Source: Arenicola marina (taxonomy: Eukaryota; Annelida; Polychaeta; Arenicolidae). Taken from it: a stretch of DNA of 64,000 nucleotides. A program made the translations under genes and the position numbers. Each line of letters opens with the position of its first letter. Within the stretch, counting starts at the first letter, position 1. The notes under the pieces were generated by a model. The model searched no databases and was not told the origin of the DNA. It worked only from the letters and a program-made list of their open reading frames with translations. This document shows, piece after piece, positions 12,190-25,069 of the stretch. The stretch spans positions 19,631,123 to 19,695,122 of the forward strand of contig OZ025263.1 in NCBI GenBank assembly GCA_964019135.1, in the 5' to 3' direction.

Positions 12190-15100
12190 CCCGAGGTAGA
12201 GACCCTAAGCTACAGACCCCGAGGTGCAGGCCCTGAGGTACAGACCCGGAGGTACAGGCCCCGAGGTACAGCGCCCGAGGTACAGGCCCCGAGGTACAGG
12301 TCCCGAGGTACAGCGCCTGAGGTACAGACCCCGAGATACAGACCCCGAGGTACAGGCCCGGATGTACAGGCCCCGAGGTACAGGCCCCGAGGTACAGGCC
12401 CTGAGGTACAGGCCCCGAGGTACAGGGCCTGAGGTACAGGCCCCGAGGTACAGGCCCCGAGGTACATGCCCCGAGGTACAGACCCCGAGGTACAGGGCCT
12501 GAGGTACAGGCCCCGAGGTACAGGGCCCGCAGTACAGGCTTTGAGGTACTGGGCCCAAGGTACAGGGCCCGAGGTACAGGGCCCGAGGTACAGAGCCCGA
12601 GGTAAATGGCCCGAGGTACAGGCCCCGAGGTACAGGGCCCGAGGTATAGGCCCTGAGGTACAGGGCCCGAGGTACAGGCCCCGAGGTACAGGGCCCGAAG
12701 TACAGGGCCCGAAGTACAGGCTTTGAGGTACTGGGCCCGAGGTACAGGGCCCGAGGTACAGGGCCCGAGGTACAGGGCCCGAGGTACAGGACCCGAGGTA
12801 CAGGCCGCGAGATACAGGCCCTGAGGTACAGGCCCCGAGGAACAGACCCCGTGGTACAGGCCCCGAGGTACAGGGCCCGAGGTACAGGCCCCGAGGTACA
12901 GGGCATGAGGTACAGGGCCCGAGGTGCAGGACCCGAGGTACGGGCCCCCAGGTACAGGGCCCGAGGTACAGGCCCCGAGGTACGGGCCCCGAGGTACAGG
13001 CCCCGAGGTACAGGCCCCGACGTACAGGCCCCGAGGTACAGGCCCCGAGGTACAGGCCCCGAGGTACAGGCCCCGAGGTATAGCTCCTGAGGTACAGGCC
13101 CTGAGGTGCAGGGCCCGAAGTACAGGGCCCGAGGTACAGGCCCCGAGGTACATGCCCTGAGGTACCGACCCCGAGGTATAGGCCCTGAGGTACAGGGCCC
13201 GAGGTACAGGCCCCGAGGTACAGGGCCCGAAGTACAGGGCCCGAAGTACAGGCTTTGAGGTACTGGGCCCGAGGTACAGGGCCCGAGGTACAGGGCCCGA
13301 GGTACATGGCCTAAGGTACAGGCCCCGAGGTACAGGCCCCGTGGAAAAGGGCCCGAGGTACAGGCCCCGAGGTACAGGGCCCGAGGTACAGGCCCCGAGG
13401 TACAGGCCCCGAGGTACAGGCCTCGAGGTACAGGCCCCGAGGTACAGGCCCCGATGTACAGGCCCCGAGGTAAAAGGCCTGAGGTACAGGCCCCGAGGTA
13501 CAGGCCCCGATGTACAGGCCCCGAGGTAAAAGGCCTGAGGTACAGGCCCCGAGGTACAGGCCCCGAGGTACAGGCGCCGAGGTATAGGCCCCGAGGTACA
13601 GGGCCTGAGCTACAGGCCCCGAGGTACAGGGCCTGAGGTACAGGCCCGAGGTACATTCCCCGAGGTAAAGGGCCTGAGGTACAGGCCCCGAGGTACAGGC
13701 CCCGTGGTAAAGGGCCCGAGGTACAGGCCCCGAGGTACAGGCCCCGAGGAACAGGCCTCGAGGTACAGGCCCCGAGGTACAGGCCCCGATGTACAGGCCC
13801 CGAGGTAAAAGGCCTGAGGTACAGGCCCCGAGGAACAGGCCCCGAGGTACAGGCGCCGAGGTACAGGCCCCGAGGTACAGGGCCTGAGCTACAGACCCCG
13901 AGGTGCAGGCCCTGAGGTACAGACCCGGAGGTACAGGCCCCGAGGTACAGCGCCCGAGGTACAGGCCCCGAGGTACAGGTCCCGAGGTACAGCGCCTGAG
14001 GTACAGACCCCGAGATACAGACCCCGAGGTACAGGCCCGGATGTACAGGCCGCGAGGTACAGGCCCCGAGGTACAGGCCCTGAGGTACAGGCCCCGAGGT
14101 ACAGGGCCCGAGGTAGAGACCCTAAGCTACAGACCCCGAGGTGCAGGCCCTGAGGTACAGACCCGGAGGTACAGGCCCCGAGGTACAGGCCTCGAGGTAC
14201 AGGCCCCGAGGTACAGGGCCCAAGGTAGAGACCCTAAGCTACAGACCCCGAGGTGCAGGCCCTGAGGTACAGACCCGGAGGTACAGGCCCCGAGGTACAG
14301 CGCCCGGGGTACAGGCCCCGAGGTACAGGTCCCGAGGTACAGCGCCTGAGGTACAGACCCCGAGATACAGACCCCGAGGTACAGGCCCGGATGTACAGGC
14401 CCCGAGGTACAGGCCCCGAGGTACAGGCCCTGAGGTACAGGCCCCGAGGTACAGGGCCTGAGGTACAGGCCCCGAGGTACAGGCCCCGAGGTACATGCCC
14501 CGAGGTACAGACCCCGAGGTACAGGGCCCGAGGTACAGGCCCCGAGGTACAGGGCCCGCAGTACAGGCTTTGAGGTACTGGGCCCAAGGTACAGGGCCCG
14601 AGGTACAGGGCCCGAGGTACAGGGCCCGAGGTAAATGGCCCGAGGTACAGGCCCCGAGGTACAGGGCCCAAGGTATAGGCCCTGAGGTACAGGGCCCGAG
14701 GTACAGGCCCCGAGGTACAGGGCCCGAAGTACAGGGCCCGAAGTACAGGCTTTGAGGTACTGGGCCCGAGGTACAGGGCCCGAGGTACAGGGCCCGAGGT
14801 ACAGGGCCCGAGGTACAGGACCCGAGGTACAGGCCCCGAGATACAGGCCCTGAGGTACAGGCCCCGAGGTACAGACCCCGTGGTACATGCCCCGAGGCAC
14901 AGGCCCCGAGGTACAGGGCCCGAGGTACAGGCCCCGAGGTACAGGGCATGAGGTACAGGGCCCGAGGTGCAGGACCCGAGGTACGGGCCCCCAGGTACAG
15001 GGCCCGAGGTACAGGCCCCGAGGTACTGGCCCGAGGTACAGGGCCCGAGGTACAGGGCCCGAGGTACAGGTCCCGAGGTACAGGGCCCGAGGTACAGGCC

Positions 15101-18100
15101 CTGAGGTACGGGCCCCGAGGTACGGGCCCCGAGGTACAGGGCCCGAGGTATCGGCCCCGAGATACAGGCCCTGAGGTACAGGGCCCGAGGTACAGGGCCC
15201 GAGGTACAGGGCCCGAAGTACAGGCCCCGAGGTACAGGGCCCGAGGTACAGGCCCCGAGGTACAGACCCCGAGATACAGGCCCCGAGGTACAGGCCCTGA
15301 GGTACAGGCCCCGAGGTACAGGGCCCGAGGTACAGACCCCGAGGTACAGGCCCTGAGGTACGGGCCCTGAGGTACAGGCCCTGAGGTACAGGGCCCGAGG
15401 TACAGGCCCCAAGGTACAGGCCCCGAGGTACAGGCCCCGAGGTACAGGCCCCGAGGTAAAGGGCCTGAGGTACAGGCCCCGAGGTACAGGCCCCGCGGTA
15501 CAGGGCCCGAGGTACAGGCCCCCAGGTACAGACCCCGAGGTACAGGCCCCTAGGTACAGGGCCCGAGGTACAGGGCCCGAGGTACAGGCCCCAAGGTACA
15601 GACCCCGAGGTACAGGCCCCGAGGTACAGGGCCCGAGGTACAGGCCCGAGGTACAGGCCCCGAGGTACAGGCCCCGTGGTACAGGCCCCGAGGTACAGGC
15701 CCTCAGGCACAAGGCCCGAGGTACAGGCCCGGAGGTGCAGGCCCTGAGGTACAGGCCCCGAGGTACAGGGCCCGAAGTACAGGGCCCGAAGTACAGGCTT
15801 TGAGGTACTGGGCCCGAGGTACAGGGCCCGAGGTACAGGGCCCGAGGTACAGGGCCCGAGGTACAGGACCCGAGGTACAGGCCCCGAGATACAGGCCCTG
15901 AGGTACAGGCCCCGAGGTACAGACCCCGTGGTACAGGCCCCGAGGTACAGGCCCCGAGGTACAGGGCCCGAGGTACAGGCCCCTAGGTACAGGGCATGAG
16001 GTACAGGGCCCGAGGTGCAGGACCCGAGGTACGGGCCCCGAGGTACAGAGCCCGAGGTACAGGCCCCGAGGTACGGGCCCCGAAGTACAGGGCCCGAGGT
16101 ACATGGCCTAAGGTACAGGCCCCGAGGTACAGGCCCCGTGGAAAAGGGCCCGAGGTACAGGCCCCGAGGTACAGGGCCCGAGGTACAGGCCCCGAGGTAC
16201 AGGCCCCGAGGTCCAGGCCCCGAGGTAAAAGGCCTGAGGTACAGGCCCCGAGGTACAGGCCCCGAGGTACAGGCGCCGAGGTACAGGCCCCGAGGTACAG
16301 GGCCTGAGCTACAGGCCCCGAGGTACAGGGCCTGAGGTACAGGCCCGAGGTACATTCCCCGAGGTAAAGGGCCTGAGGTACAGGCCCCGAGGTACAGGCC
16401 CCGAGGTACAGGCCTCGAGGTACAGGCCCCGAGGTACAGGGCCCGAGGTAGAGACCCTAAGCTACAGACCCCGAGGTGCAGGCCCTGAGGTACAGACCCG
16501 GAGGTACAGGCCCCGAGGTACAGCGCCCGAGGTACAGGCCCCGAGGTACAGGTCCCGAGGTACAGCGCCTGAGGTACAGACCCCGAGATACAGACCCCGA
16601 GGTACAGGCCCGGATGTACAGGCCGCGAGGTACAGGCCCCGAGGTACAGGCCCTGAGGTACAGGCCCCGAGGTACAGGGCCCGAGGTAGAGACCCTAAGC
16701 TACAGACCCCGAGGTGCAGGCCCTGAGGTACAGACCCGGAGGTACAGGCCCCGAGGTACAGGCCTCGAGGTACAGGCCCCGAGGTACAGGGCCCGAGGTA
16801 GAGACCCTAAGCTACAGACCCCGAGGTGCAGGCCCTGAGGTACAGACCCGGAGGTACAGGCCCCGAGGTACAGCGCCCGAGGTACAGGCCCCGAGGTACA
16901 GGTCCCGAGGTACAGCGCCTGAGGTACAGACCCCGAGATACAGACCCCGAGGTACAGGCCCGGATGTACAGGCCCCGAGGTACAGGCCCCGAGGTACAGG
17001 CCCTGAGGTACAGGCTCCGAGGTACAGGGCCTGAGGTACAGGCCCCGAGGTACAGGCCCCGAGGTACATGCCCCGAGGTACAGACCCCGAGGTACAGGGC
17101 CCGAGGTACAGGCCCCGAGGTACAGGGCCCGCAGTACAGGCTTTGAGGTACTGGGCCCAAGGTACAGGGCCCGAGGTACAGGGCCCGAGGAACAGAGCCC
17201 GAGGTAAATGGCCCGAGGTACAGGCCCCGAGGTACAGGGCCCGAGGTATAGGCCCTGAGGTACAGGGCCCGAGGTACAGGCCCCGAGGTACAGGGCCCGA
17301 AGTACAGGGCCCGAAGTACAGGCTTTGAGGTACAGGGCCCGAGGTACAGGGCCCGAGGTACAGGGCCCGAGGTACAGGGCCCGAGGTACAGGACCCGAGG
17401 TACAGGCCCCGAGATACAGGCCCTGAGGTACAGGCCCCGAGGTACAGACCCCGTGGTACAGGCCCCGAGGTACAGGCCCCGAGGTACAGGGCCCGAGGTA
17501 CAGGCCCCGAGGTACAGGGCATGAGGTACAGGGCCCGAGGTGCAGGACCCGACGTACGGGCCCCCAGGTACAGGGCCCGAGGTACAGGCCCCGAGGTACG
17601 GGCCCCAAGGTACAGGCCCCGAGGTACAGGCCCCGACGTACAGGCCCCGAGGTACAGGCCCCGAGGTACAGGCCCCGAGGTACAGGCCCCGAGGTATAGC
17701 TCATGAGGTACAGGCCCTGAGGTACAGGGCCCGAGGTACAGACCCCGAGGTGCAGGCCCTGAGGTACAGGGCCCGAGGTACAGGCCCTGAGGTACAGGGC
17801 CCGAGGTACAGGCCCCGAGGTACAGGGCCCGAAGTACAGGGCCCGAAGTACAGGCTTTGAGGTACTGGGCCCGAGGTACAGGGCCCGAGGTACAGGGCCC
17901 GAGGTACAGGCCCCGAGGTACAGGACCCGAGGTACAGGCCCCGAGATACAGGCCCTGAGGTACAGGCCCCGAGGTACAGACCCCGTGGTACAGGCCCCGA
18001 GGTACAGGCCCCGAGGTACAGGGCCCGAGGTACAGGCCCCTAGGTACAGGGCATGAGGTACAGGGCCCGAGGTGCAGGACCCGAGGTACTAGCCCCGAGG

Positions 18101-21100
18101 TACAGGGCCCGAGGTACAGGCCCCGAGGTACGGGCCCCGAGGTACAGGGCCCGAGGTACATGGCCTAAGGTACAGGCCCCGAGGTACAGGCCCCGTGGAA
18201 AAGGGCCCGAGGTACAGGCCCCGAGGTACAGGGCCCGAGGTACAGGCCCCGAGGTACAGGCCCCGAGGTACAAGCCTCGAGGTACAGGCCCCGAGGTACA
18301 GGCCCCGATGTACAGGCCCCGAGGTAAAAGGCCTGAGGTACAGGCCCCGAGGTACAGGCCCCGAGGTACAGGCGCCGAGGTACAGGCCCCGAGGTACAGG
18401 GCCTGAGCTACAGGCCCCGAGGTACAGGGCCTGAGGTACAGGCCCGAGGTACATTCCCCGAGGTAAAGGGCCTGAGGTACAGGCCCCGAGGTACAGGCCC
18501 CGAGGTACAGGGCCCGAGGTACAGGCCCCGAGGTACAGGCCCCGAGGTACAGGCCTCGAGGTACAGGCCCCGAGGTACAGGCCCCGATGTACAGGCCCCG
18601 AGGTAAAAGGCCTGAGGTACAGGCCCCGAGGTACAGGCCCCGAGGTACAGGCGCCGAGGTACAGGCCCCGAGGTACAGGGCCTGAGCTACAGACCCCGAG
18701 GTGCAGGCCCTGAGGTACAGACCCGGAGGTACAGGCCCCGAGGTACAGCGCCCGAGGTACAGGCCCCGAGGTACAGGTCCCGAGGTACAGCGCCTGAGGT
18801 ACAGACCCCGAGATACAGACCCCGAGGTACAGGCCCGGATGTACAGGCCGCGAGGTACAGGCCCCGAGGTACAGGCCCTGAGGTACAGGCCCCGAGGTAC
18901 AGGGCCCGAGGTAGAGACCCTAAGCTACAGACCCCGAGGTGCAGGCCCTGAGGTACAGACCCGGAGGTACAGGCCCCGAGGTACAGGCCTCGAGGTACAG
19001 GCCCCGAGGTACAGGGCCCGAGGTAGAGACCCTAAGCTACAGACCCCGAGGTGCAGGCCCTGAGGTACAGACCCGGAGGTACAGGCCCCGAGGTACAGCG
19101 CCCGAGGTACAGGCCCCGAGATACAGACCCCGAGGTACAGGCCCGGATGTACAGGCCCCGAGGTACAGGCCCCGAGGTACAGGCCCTGAGGTACAGGCCC
19201 CGAGGTACAGGGCCTGAGGTACAGGCCCCGAGGTACAGGCCCCGAGGTACATGCCCCGAGGTACAGACCCCGAGGTACAGGGCCCGAGGTACAGGCCCCG
19301 AGGTACAGGGCCCGCAGTACAGGCTTTGAGGTACTGGGCCCAAGGTACAGGGCCCGAGGTACAGGGCCCGAGGTACAGGGCCCGAGGTAAATGGCCCGAG
19401 GTACAGGCCCCGAGGTACAGGGCCCAAGGTATAGGCCCTGAGGTACAGGGCCCGAGGTACAGGCCCCGAGGTACAGGGCCCGAAGTACAGGGCCCGAAGT
19501 ACAGGCTTTGAGGTACTGGGCCCGAGGTACAGGGCCCGAGGTACAGGGCCCGAGGTACAGGGCCCGAGGTACAGGACCCGAGGTACAGGCCCCGAGATAT
19601 AGGCCCTGAGGTACAGGCCCCGAGGTACAGACCCCGTGGTACAGGCCCCGAGGTACAGGCCCCGAGGTACAGGGCCCGAGGTACAGGCCCCGAGGTACAG
19701 GGCATGAGGTACAGGGCCCGAGGTGCAGGACCCGAGGTACGGGCCCCCAGGTACAGGGCCCGAGGTACAGGCCCCGAGGTACGGGCCCCGAGGTACAGGG
19801 CCCGAGGTACATGGCCTAAGGTACAGGCCCCGAGGTACAGGCCCCGTGGTAAAGGGCCCGAGGTACAGGCCCCGAGGTACAGGGCCCGAGGTACAGGCCC
19901 CGAGGTACAGGCCCCGATGTACAGGCCTCGAGGTACAGGCCCCGAGGTACAGGCCCCGATGTACAGGCCCCGAGGTAAAAGGCCTGAGGTACAGGCCCCG
20001 AGGTACAGGCCCCGAGGTACAGGCGCCGAGGTACAGGCCCCGAGGTACAGGGCCTGAGCTACAGGCCCCGAGGTACAGGGCCTGAGGTACAGGCCCGAGG
20101 TACATTCCCCGAGGTAAAGGGCCTGAGGTACGGGCCCCGAGGTACAGGCCCCGAGGTACAGGCCTCGAGGTACAGGCCCCGAGGTACAGGGCCCGAGGTA
20201 GAGACCCTAAGCTACAGACCCCGAGGTGCAGGCCCTGAGGTACAGACCCGGAGGTACAGGCCCCGAGGTACAGCGCCCGAGGTACAGGCCCCGAGGTACA
20301 GGTCCCGAGGTACAGCGCCTGAGGTACAGACCCCGAGATACAGACCCCGAGGTACAGGCCCGGATGTACAGGCCCCGAGGTACAGGCCCCGAGGTACAGG
20401 CCCTGAGGTACAGGCCCCGAGGTACAGGGCCCGAGGTAGAGACCCTAAGCTACAGACCCCGAGGTGCAGGCCCTGAGGTACAGACCCGGAGGTACAGGCC
20501 CCGAGGTACAGGCCTCGAGGTACAGGCTCCGAGGTACAGGGCCCGAGGTAGAGACCCTAAGCTACAGCCCCCGAGGTGCAGGCCCTGAGGTACAGACCCG
20601 GAGGTACAGGCCCCGAGGTACAGCGCCCGAGGTACAGGCCCCGAGGTACAGGTCCCGAGGTACAGCGCCTGAGGTACAGACCCCGAGATACAGACCCCGA
20701 GGTACAGGCCCGGATGTACAGGCCCCGAGGTACAGGCCCCGAGGTACAGGCCCTGAGGTACAGGCCCCGAGGTACAGGGCCCGAGGTACAGGCCCCGAGG
20801 CACAGGGCCTGAGGTACAGTCCCTGAGGTAAAGGCTCTGAGGTACAGGGCCTGAGGGACAGGCCCTGGGGTACAGGCCCCGAAGTACAGGACCCGAGGTA
20901 CAGGCCCCGAGGTACAGGGCCCGAGGTACAGGGCCTGAGGTACACGCCCCGAGGTACTGGCCCGAGGTACAGGGCCCGAGGTACAGGGCCCGAGGTACAG
21001 CGCCTGAGGTACAGACCCCGAGATACAGACCCCGAGGTACAGGCCCGGATGTACAGGCCCCGAGGTACAGGCCCCGAGGTACAGGCCCTGAGTTACAGGC

Positions 21101-24100
21101 CCCGAGGTACAGGGCCCGAGGTACAGGCCCCGAGGCACAGGGCCTGAGGTACAGTCCCTGAGGTAAAGGCTCTGAGGTACAGGGCCCGAGGTACAGGCCC
21201 TGGGGTACAGGCCCCGAAGTACAGGACCCGAGGTACAGGCCCCGAGGTACAGGGCCCGAGGTACAGGGCCTGAGGTACAGGCCCCGAGATACTGGCCCGA
21301 GGTACAGGGCCCGAGGTACAGGGCCCGAGGTACAGGGCCCGAGGTACAGGCCCTGGGGTACAGGCCCCGAGGTACGGGCCCCGAGGTACAGGGCCCAAAG
21401 TACGGGCCCCGAGGTACAGGGCCCGAGGTACATGCCCCGAGATACAGGCCCTGTGGCACAGGGCCCGAGGTACAGGGCCCGAGGTGCAGGGCCCGAAGTA
21501 CAGGCCCCGAGGTACAGGGCCCGAGGTACAGGCCCCGAGGTACAGGCCCCGAGGTACAGGCCCCGAGGTACAGACCCCGAGATACAGGCCCCGAGGTACA
21601 GGCCCTGAGGTACAGGCCCCGAGGTACAGGGCCCGAGGTACAGACCCCGAGGTACAGGCCCTGTGGCACGTGCCCTGAGGTACAGGCCCTGAGGTACAGG
21701 GCCTGAGGAACAGTCCCTGAGGTAAAGGCTCTGAGGTACAGGGCCTGAGGTACAGTCCCTGAGGTAAAGGCTCTCAGGGACAGGGCCCGATGTACAGGCC
21801 CTGAGGTACAGGCCCCGAAGTACAGGACCCGAGGTACAGGCCCCGAGGTACAGGGCCCGAGGTTCAGGCCCCGAGGTAAAGGCTCTGAGGTACAGGGCCT
21901 GAGGTACAGTCCCTGAGGTAAAGGCTCTCAGGGACAGGGCCCGATGTACAGGCCCTGAGGTACAGGCCCCGAAGTACAGGACCCGAGGTACAGGCCCCGA
22001 AGTACAGTGCCCGAGGTACAGGCCCCGAAGTACAGGACCCGAGGTACCGGGCCCGAGGTACAGGCCCCGAGGTACAGGCCCCGAGGTACAGGCCCCGAGG
22101 TACAGGGCCCGAAGTACAGGCCCCGAGGTACAGGGCCCGAGGTACAGGGCCCGAGGTACGGGCCCCGAGGTACAGGGCCCGAGGTACAGGCCCCGAGGTA
22201 CAGGCCCCGAGGTACAGGCTCCGAAGTACAGGGCCCGAGGTACAGGGCCTGAGGTACAGGCCCCGAGGTACAGGCCCCGAGGTAAAGGGCCCGAGGTACA
22301 GGCCCCGAGGTACAGGGCCTGAGGTACAGGCCCCGAGGTACAGGCCCCGAGGTACAGGCCCCGAGGTACACGCCCCGAGATACAGACCCCGAGGTACAGG
22401 CCCCGAAGTACAGGGCCTGAGGTACAGGTCCCGAGGTACAGGCCCCGAGGTACAGGCCCCGAGGTACAGGCCCCGAGGTAAAGGGCCTGAGGTACACGCC
22501 CCGAGGTACAGGCCCCGAGGTACAGGGCCCGAGGTACAGGCCCCGAGGTACAGATCCCGAGGTACAGGCCCCGAGCTACAGGGCCCGAGGTACAGGCCCC
22601 GAGGTACAGGCCCCGAGGTACAGGCCCCGAGGTACAGGCCCCGAGGTACAGGCCCTTAGGTACAGGCCCCGAGGTACAGGCCCCGAGATACAGGCCCTTA
22701 GGCACAGTGCCCGAGGTACAGGCCCGGAGGTACAGGCTCCGAGGTACAGGCTCCGAGGTACATGGCCCGAGGTACAGGCCCCGAGGTACAGACCCCGAGG
22801 TACAGGCCCCGAGGTACAGGGCCCGAGGTACGGTCCCTGAGGTAAAGGCTCTCAGGGACAGGGCCCGATGTACAGGCCCTGAGGTACAGGCCCCGAAGTA
22901 CAGGACCCGAGGTACAGGCCCCGAGGTACAGGGCCCGAGGTGCAGGCCCCGAAGTACATGACCCGAGGTACAGGGCCCGAGGTACAGGCCCCGAGGTACA
23001 GGTCCTGAGGTACAGGCCCCGAGGTACAGACCCCGTGGTACAGGCCCCGAGGTACAGGCCCCGAGGTACAGGGACCGAGGTACAGGCCCCTAGGTACAGG
23101 GCCCGAGGTACAGGGCCCGAGGTACAGGACCCGAGGTACGGGCCCCGAGGTACAGGGCCCGAGGTACAGGCCCCGAGGTACAGGCCCCGAAGTACAGGGC
23201 CCGAAGTACAGGCCCCGAGGTACAGGCCCCGAGGTACACGCCCCGAGATACAGGCCCCGAGGTACAGGCCCCGAGGTACAGGGCCTGAGGTACAGGCCCC
23301 GAGGTACAGGCCCCGAGTTACAGGCCCCGAGGTACAGGCCCCGAGGTAAAGGGCCTGAGGTACAGGCCCCGAGGTACAGGCCCCGAGGTACAGGGCCCGA
23401 GGTACAGGCCCCCAGGTACAGACCCCGAGGTACAGGCCCCGAGGTACAGGGCCCGAGGTCCAGGGCCCGAGGTACAGGCCCCGAGGTACAGACCCCGAGG
23501 TACAGGCCCCGAGGTACAGGGCCCGAGGTACAGGCCCCGAGGTACAGGCCCCGAGGTACAGGCCCCGAGGTACAGGCCCCGAGGTACAGGCCCTCAGGCA
23601 CAGGGCCCGAGGTACAGGCCCGGAGGTACAGGCTCCGAGGTACAGGCTCCGAGGTACAGGCCCTGAGGTACAGGCCCCAAGTTGCAGGGCCCGAGGTACA
23701 GGACCCGAGGTACAGGCCCCGAGGTACAGGCCCTGAGGTACAGCCCCTGAGGTACAGGCCCTGAGGTACAAGGCCCGAGGTACAGGCCCCGAGGTACAGG
23801 GCCCGAAGTACAGGGCCGGAAGTACAGGCTTTGAGGTACTGGGCACGAGGTACAGGGCCCGAGGCACAGGGCCCGAGGTACAGGGCCCGAGGTACAGGAC
23901 CCGAGGTACAGGCCCCGAGATACAGGCCCTGAGGTACCGGCCCCGAGGTACAGACTCCGTGGTACAGGCCCCGAGGTACAGGCCCCGAGGTACAGGGCCC
24001 GAGGTACAGGCCCCGAGGTACAGGGCCCGAGGTACAGGGCCCGAGGTACAGGACCCGAGGTACGGGCCCCGAGGTACAGGGCCCGAGGTACATGGCCGAA

Positions 24101-25020
24101 GGTACAGGCCCCGAGGTACAGGCCCCCTGGTAAAGGGCCCGAGGTACAGGCCCCGAGGTACAGGCCCCGAGGTACAGGCCCCGAGGTACAGACCCCGAGG
24201 TACAGGGCCCGAGGTACAGGCCCCGAGGTACAGGCCCCGATGTACAGGCCCCGAGGTACAGGCCCCGAGGTAAAAGGCCTGAGGTACAGGCCCCGAGGTA
24301 CAGGCCCCGAGGTACAGGCGCCGAGGTACAGGCCCCGAGGTACAGGGCCTGAGCTACAGGCCCCGAGGTACAGGGCCTGAGGTACAGGCCCGTGGCACAT
24401 TCCCCGAGGTAAAGGGCCTGAGGTACAGGCCCCGAGGTACAGGCCCCGAGGTACAGGCCTCGAGGTACAGGCCCCGAGGTACAGGGCCCGAGGTAGAGGC
24501 CCTAAGCTACAGACCCCGAGGTGCAGGCCCTGAGGTACAGACCCGGAGGTACAGGCCCCGAGGTACAGCGCCCGAGGTACAGGCCCCGAGGTACAGGTCC
24601 CGAGCTACAGCGCCTGAGGTACAGACCCCGAGATACAGACCCCGAGGTACAGGCCCGGAGGTACAGGCCCCGAGGTACAGCGCCTGAGGTACAGACCCTG
24701 AGGTATAGACCCCGAAGTACAGGCCCCGAGGTACAGGCCCTGAGGTACAGGCCCCGAGGTACAGGGCCCGAGGTACATGCCCCGAGGTACAGTCCCCGAA
24801 GTACAGGCCCCGAGGTACAGGGCCTGAGGTACAGGCCCCGAGGTACAGGGCCTGGGGTACAGGCCCGAGGTACATTCCCCGAGGTAAAGGGCCTGAGGTA
24901 CAGGCCCCGAGGTACAGGCCCCGAGGTACAGGCCTCGAGGTACAGGCCCCGAGGTACAGGGCCCGAGGTAGAGGCCCTAAGCTACAGACCCCGAGGTGCA
25001 GGCCCTGAGGTACAGACCCG
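12190..25020. repeat. Second higher-order domain of the 14-bp array (1.5-2.6 kb blocks)
   Basis: The same 14-bp unit is organised differently here. A marker of GGTAGAGACCCTAAGC followed by GAGGTGCAGGCC recurs near 12,195, 14,112, 14,224, 16,447, 16,687, 16,799, 18,911, 19,023, 20,200, 20,440 and 20,550. A close relative (GGTAGAGGCCCTAAGC) lies near 24,492 and 24,968. Matching blocks are offset by 2,573 bp (13,903 to 16,476), 2,225 bp (16,476 to 18,701) and 1,525 bp (18,701 to 20,226). The differing offsets point to repeated unequal exchange with internal gains and losses. The 20,900-24,000 portion is less regular and reuses variants typical of the 1-12 kb domain. Confidence 0.8.
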
Positions 25021-25069
25021 GAGGTGCAGGCCCCGAGGTACAGCGCCGAAGGCACAGACCCCGAAGTAC

